A stretch of DNA of 64,000 bases from the NCBI GenBank assembly GCA_902576785.1, contig CACGWC010000003.1, positions 1-64,000 of the forward strand. Reading direction: 5' to 3'. This DNA is from an uncultured Pelagibacteraceae bacterium (lineage in GTDB: Bacteria; Pseudomonadota; Alphaproteobacteria; Pelagibacterales; Pelagibacteraceae). The translations under genes and the position numbers were made by a program. Of the stretch, positions 61,368-64,000 are shown one piece after another; the first letter of the stretch is position 1, and the number at the start of each line of letters is the position of its first letter. The notes below the pieces were generated by a model. It was given only the letters and a program-made list of their open reading frames with translations, was not told the origin of the DNA and searched no databases.

Positions 61368-62108
61368 TCAACTAAAATACATGCCCCCGTTAACATGTAT
61401 TGTTTCACCAGAAATATAGTCAGATAAGCTTGAAGACAAAAAAATGACCGCATTGGCTACATCCTCTGGCTCTCCAAGTCTTGATAAAGATATTTTTTCT
61501 TCCAAATTTTTTTTGAAAGTTTCGCTAATTTTATTAGTCATCTCTGATTTAATAAAACCTGGAGAAATACAATTAACTTTAATATTTTTTTTTCCATATT
61601 CTAGAGCAAGGCTTTTTGACATTCCGATTAATCCAGATTTTGAAGCTGCATAATTTGCCTGACCAATGTTACCTGTATGACCTACTATTGATGTAATATT
61701 TATAATTTTTCCATTCTTATTTTTTAGCATTTTTTTTATCGTATTTTTTGTAATCAAAAAAGTTGATGATAAATTTAAATCTATAACTTTATTCCATTCA
61801 TCATTCTTCATTCTAATTGTTAGGTTATCAGATGTTATCCCAGCATTATTTATTAATATATCAATTTTACTTTTAAAATCTTCACTACATTCGTCTATGA
61901 ATTTTTCAATTAATGAGTGATTAGAAATATCAAATTGTTTTGTTTTAACACTATTTTTATATTTTAATTTAATATTATTTAATTTTTCTTGATTAGTACC
62001 TGTGGCAATTATATTGGCATTAGCCATATGTAATTTTTCTAGGATTGAATTACCAATTATACCAGTAGCGCCAGTTAATATTACATTTAGATTTTTTAAA
62101 TCAATCAT
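61368..62108 (-). CDS. fabG: 3-oxoacyl-ACP reductase
   Basis: A 246-residue short-chain dehydrogenase. The cofactor turn is ILTGATGIIGNSIL, LINNAGITSDN follows, and the catalytic tetrad includes INITSIVGHTGNIGQANYAASKSGLIG (Ser, Tyr, Lys). The C-terminal SPGFIKSEMT and GETIHVNGGMYF are typical of FabG. It reduces beta-ketoacyl-ACP. It overlaps fabD by 8 bases. Confidence 0.95.
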   Translation of the reverse strand: MIDLKNLNVILTGATGIIGNSILEKLHMANANIIATGTNQEKLNNIKLKYKNSVKTKQFDISNHSLIEKFIDECSEDFKSKIDILINNAGITSDNLTIRMKNDEWNKVIDLNLSSTFLITKNTIKKMLKNKNGKIINITSIVGHTGNIGQANYAASKSGLIGMSKSLALEYGKKNIKVNCISPGFIKSEMTNKISETFKKNLEEKISLSRLGEPEDVANAVIFLSSSLSDYISGETIHVNGGMYFS

Positions 62109-63030
62109 TTGTTAAATTTTTCACATCAATTAAATTGTTTACCTGATTTAATTTTATATTTCTATCTATTCTTTTTATTAATCCAGATAATACTTTTCCT
62201 GGTCCAATTTCAATGAATCTATCTGTGTTTAAACCAATCATATTAATCACACTCTCTCGCCATCTGACAGGTTTTTCTATTTGATCAATAAGTAATTTTC
62301 TAATTTCTTCGTAATTATTTACAGGTTTAGCTGTAACATTTGAAACTATACTTACTCTTGGATTTTTAAATTCGGTATTTAATATTTCTTCTCGCATCTC
62401 TTTTGTTGATTTGCTCATTAGCGGACAATGAAATGGAGCACTCACAGGTAATTTAATAAATTTGATATTTTTATTTTTTAGTTCTTCTGAAAGCAACGTT
62501 ATTGAATTAATCAAACCACTTACTACTATTTGTCCTACAGAATTATCATTAGCCACATAACAAATAAAATTATCTAAATTTTCGTTTAAAATATTATTTA
62601 GTTCTTCAATATTTAAACCAAGTATAGCTATCATTCCACCTTGTCCTTTAGGTACTGCATTCTGCATTGATAAACCTCTTAATTTTAATAATTTAATTGT
62701 TTCATCAAAACCAATTGATCCTGCACAACAAAGCGCAGAATATTCTCCCAATGAATGTCCAGCAAAAAAATTTGCATTATTTAATTTAAAGTCAGTTTCT
62801 TTTTCAATTATTTTAAAAATAGAATAGCTAACTAAAAAAATTGCAGGCTGAGTATTTTCGGTTTGATTTAAATCTTCTCTTGGTCCATCAAAAATTATAT
62901 CTGTTAAATTTTTGTTTAATATTTCATCTGCTTTTTTGAAATATTCCCTAACATAAGCAAAATTTTCATAAAACTCCTTGGCCATACCAACAATTTGTGA
63001 ACCCTGACCTGGAAATATTACTGAAAACAT
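62101..63030 (-). CDS. fabD: Malonyl-CoA:ACP transacylase
   Basis: A 309-residue FabD. FSVIFPGQGSQIVGMAKEFYE is the classic start, the nucleophile elbow is GHSLGEYSAL, the catalytic His is in PVSAPFHCPLMS, and IEIGPGKVLSGLIKRI closes the protein. It loads malonyl groups onto ACP. It heads the fabD-fabG-acpP-gmk unit and is divergent from rpsF across 84 bases. FabH and FabF genes are not in the window. Confidence 0.96.
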   Translation of the reverse strand: MFSVIFPGQGSQIVGMAKEFYENFAYVREYFKKADEILNKNLTDIIFDGPREDLNQTENTQPAIFLVSYSIFKIIEKETDFKLNNANFFAGHSLGEYSALCCAGSIGFDETIKLLKLRGLSMQNAVPKGQGGMIAILGLNIEELNNILNENLDNFICYVANDNSVGQIVVSGLINSITLLSEELKNKNIKFIKLPVSAPFHCPLMSKSTKEMREEILNTEFKNPRVSIVSNVTAKPVNNYEEIRKLLIDQIEKPVRWRESVINMIGLNTDRFIEIGPGKVLSGLIKRIDRNIKLNQVNNLIDVKNLTND

Positions 63031-63078
63031 AAAAATATTAATAAATTTAATGTATTTTTTGTATTGTAATTAAAAATT

Positions 63079-63084
63079 TATAAT
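63079..63084 (+). promoter_or_regulatory. Candidate -10 box for rpsF operon
   Basis: A perfect TATAAT lies 30 bases before the rpsF ATG. The -35 match upstream is poor (TTGTAT at a short spacing), so only the -10 element is supported. No classical S6:S18 leader motif was evident by eye in the short leader. Confidence 0.4.
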
Positions 63085-63114
63085 AGTATATCCTCATTTT
63101 TTCTAGATAAATTT

Positions 63115-63456
63115 ATGAACTTTTATGAACATACATTAATAGCAAGACAAGACGTTTCTCAAAGTCAAATTAAACAGCTTCAAGAAAAGTATACAAAAAT
63201 AATAGAAAATAATGATGGAGATATCCTTAAATTTGAAAGTTGGGGTTTAATGAATCTTTCTTATTTAATTAAAAAAAATAAAAAAGGTAACTATCTTCAT
63301 TTTAAAATAAAAGCAAAAAGTAAAGCAATTAAAGAACTAGAGAAAAACGAAAAATTAGACAAAAATTTATTAAGATATTTGACTGTAAAAATGAAAAAAT
63401 TAGATTTAGAGACTGATTATTTCAAAAAAAATGATGAAATAATTAAAAATAAATAA
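63115..63456 (+). CDS. rpsF: 30S ribosomal protein S6
   Basis: A 113-residue S6. [22 protein letters not shown] and the central [27 protein letters not shown] (RNA- and S18-contact strands) identify it; the tail is charged. It is 1 base before rpsR, which encodes its assembly partner. It is the first gene of the rpsF-rpsR-rplI operon. Confidence 0.95.
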   Translation: MNFYEHTLIARQDVSQSQIKQLQEKYTKIIENNDGDILKFESWGLMNLSYLIKKNKKGNYLHFKIKAKSKAIKELEKNEKLDKNLLRYLTVKMKKLDLETDYFKKNDEIIKNK

Positions 63457-63457
63457 T

Positions 63458-63727
63458 ATGAAAAAAAAAAATCAAAAGAAAAAAAGTTCACAAAATAACT
63501 TTTCTAAATTAAGCATCTTCCAAAATCAAAAATACAAATTTAAAAAAAAATGTCCTCTTTCTGGAAAAGGTGCTCCTACAATAGATTATAAAAATATAAA
63601 ATTATTAAAAAGATATACGTCAGAAAATGGAAAAATATTACCATCAAGGATCACATCTGTAAGTCAGAAAAAACAAAGATTTTTATCTATATCAATTAAG
63701 AGAGCGAGAAATTTAGCTTTAATATAA
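63458..63727 (+). CDS. rpsR: 30S ribosomal protein S18
   Basis: An 89-residue S18. The N-terminal basic tail is followed by [35 protein letters not shown] and the C-terminal [18 protein letters not shown], diagnostic of the family. The start ATG at 63458 is 1 base after rpsF. A single cysteine remains in the usual zinc-type position. It precedes rplI by 7 bases. Confidence 0.95.
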   Translation: MKKKNQKKKSSQNNFSKLSIFQNQKYKFKKKCPLSGKGAPTIDYKNIKLLKRYTSENGKILPSRITSVSQKKQRFLSISIKRARNLALI

Positions 63728-63734
63728 TAAAAAT

Positions 63735-64000
63735 ATGAAAGTAATCTTATTAGAAAACGTTAGAAAAATTGGTGCGATTGGGGAAATTATTGACGTAAAG
63801 AGAGGATTTGCGAGAAATCACTTAATAGCAAAGAAAAAAGCTTTATTTGCATCTAAAGAAAATATTCAAGAAGTTGAGAAAATTAAAAATGAATTGAGCA
63901 AAAAAGATCAGGATAAAAGAAATGAAGCAAAAAAAATAGATGAGAGACTGAAAAACAAATTATATACTATTCAAAAATTAATTACTGAAAATAGAGAGCT
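63735..64000 (+). CDS. rplI: 50S ribosomal protein L9 (partial, 3' end outside window)
   Basis: Not in the ORF track because it runs off the right edge. The ATG at 63735 opens [33 protein letters not shown], the classic L9 N-terminal domain, and continues into the long connecting helix. About 88 residues are visible. It completes the usual rpsF-rpsR-rplI order. Confidence 0.94.
   Translation, partial: MKVILLENVRKIGAIGEIIDVKRGFARNHLIAKKKALFASKENIQEVEKIKNELSKKDQDKRNEAKKIDERLKNKLYTIQKLITENRE

Noticed and set aside
1-64000. tRNA, rRNA, integrase, IS element, attachment site or replication origin
   Set aside because: Spacers were read on both strands; none has a cloverleaf, transposase remnant, terminal repeats or clustered DnaA boxes that I could support.

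Overview
The window looks like a slice of a SAR11 (Pelagibacterales)-type alphaproteobacterial genome. The DNA is very AT-rich and densely packed: most spacers are below 100 bases, many neighbouring genes overlap, and no gene-free stretch exceeds 300 bases. Several genes are typical of alphaproteobacteria: NDUFA12, a DUF2155 protein, HdaA, an IscR-led suf operon, an RNase E with a charged insert in its S1 domain, single-ATPase (FrcA-type) sugar importers, and thiS/thiG without a nearby thiC. I saw no rRNA, tRNA, CRISPR array, transposase or phage gene. The taxonomic call rests on style and gene content, not on a database search.

Left third (1 to about 22.4 kb): accessory sugar and cyclitol catabolism. 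At the far left, on the minus strand, are an aldo/keto reductase (cut by the window edge), ribokinase and a FucU/RbsD-type mutarotase. A lone DsrE-like gene follows, with a 20-base palindrome upstream and a terminator shared with the convergent transporter operon. A long minus-strand operon then reads iolD, a Gfo/Idh/MocA dehydrogenase, a 2-hydroxyacid dehydrogenase, and an ABC importer (ATPase, permease, binding protein). Divergent from it is an operon with an aldehyde dehydrogenase, an HpcH/HpaI aldolase, a second 2-hydroxyacid dehydrogenase and a membrane-anchored small protein. Next come iolE, then a dehydrogenase, iolG and a second importer (binding protein, hairpin, permease, ATPase). 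IolG, IolE and IolD give the first steps of inositol breakdown, but iolB, iolC, iolJ and iolA are not in the window. The aldolase, aldehyde dehydrogenase and reductases are candidate replacements. No transcription regulator lies in this region, although palindromes occur at several of its promoters. Two EamA transporters, a homocysteine methyltransferase-like gene and a YbaK-type deacylase close the section.

Middle (22.5 to 45.3 kb): glnA; the suf iron-sulfur operon (iscR-sufBCDSU-sufT-sufA) with a clear IscR-type operator; an alpha/beta hydrolase; anmK; tyrS; an AsmA-like protein; prfB with a programmed +1 frameshift; PBP1A; RNase E/G; thiS-thiG; aroQ-accB-accC; and DUF2155-NDUFA12.

Right (45.4 to 64 kb): a stand-alone protein resembling the C-terminal TSCPD part of class II ribonucleotide reductase; aspS; hdaA; a DUF2066 protein; purM-purN; ndk; pepA; the outer-membrane biogenesis run lptF-lptG-lptD-surA followed by pdxA and rsmA; gmk; acpP-fabG-fabD; and rpsF-rpsR-rplI, the last cut by the window edge. 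The main curiosities are the hybrid inositol-like pathway, the palindromic sites with no local regulator, the stand-alone TSCPD protein, the RNase E without its zinc-link cysteines, and extreme packing, including divergent start codons only 9 bases apart.
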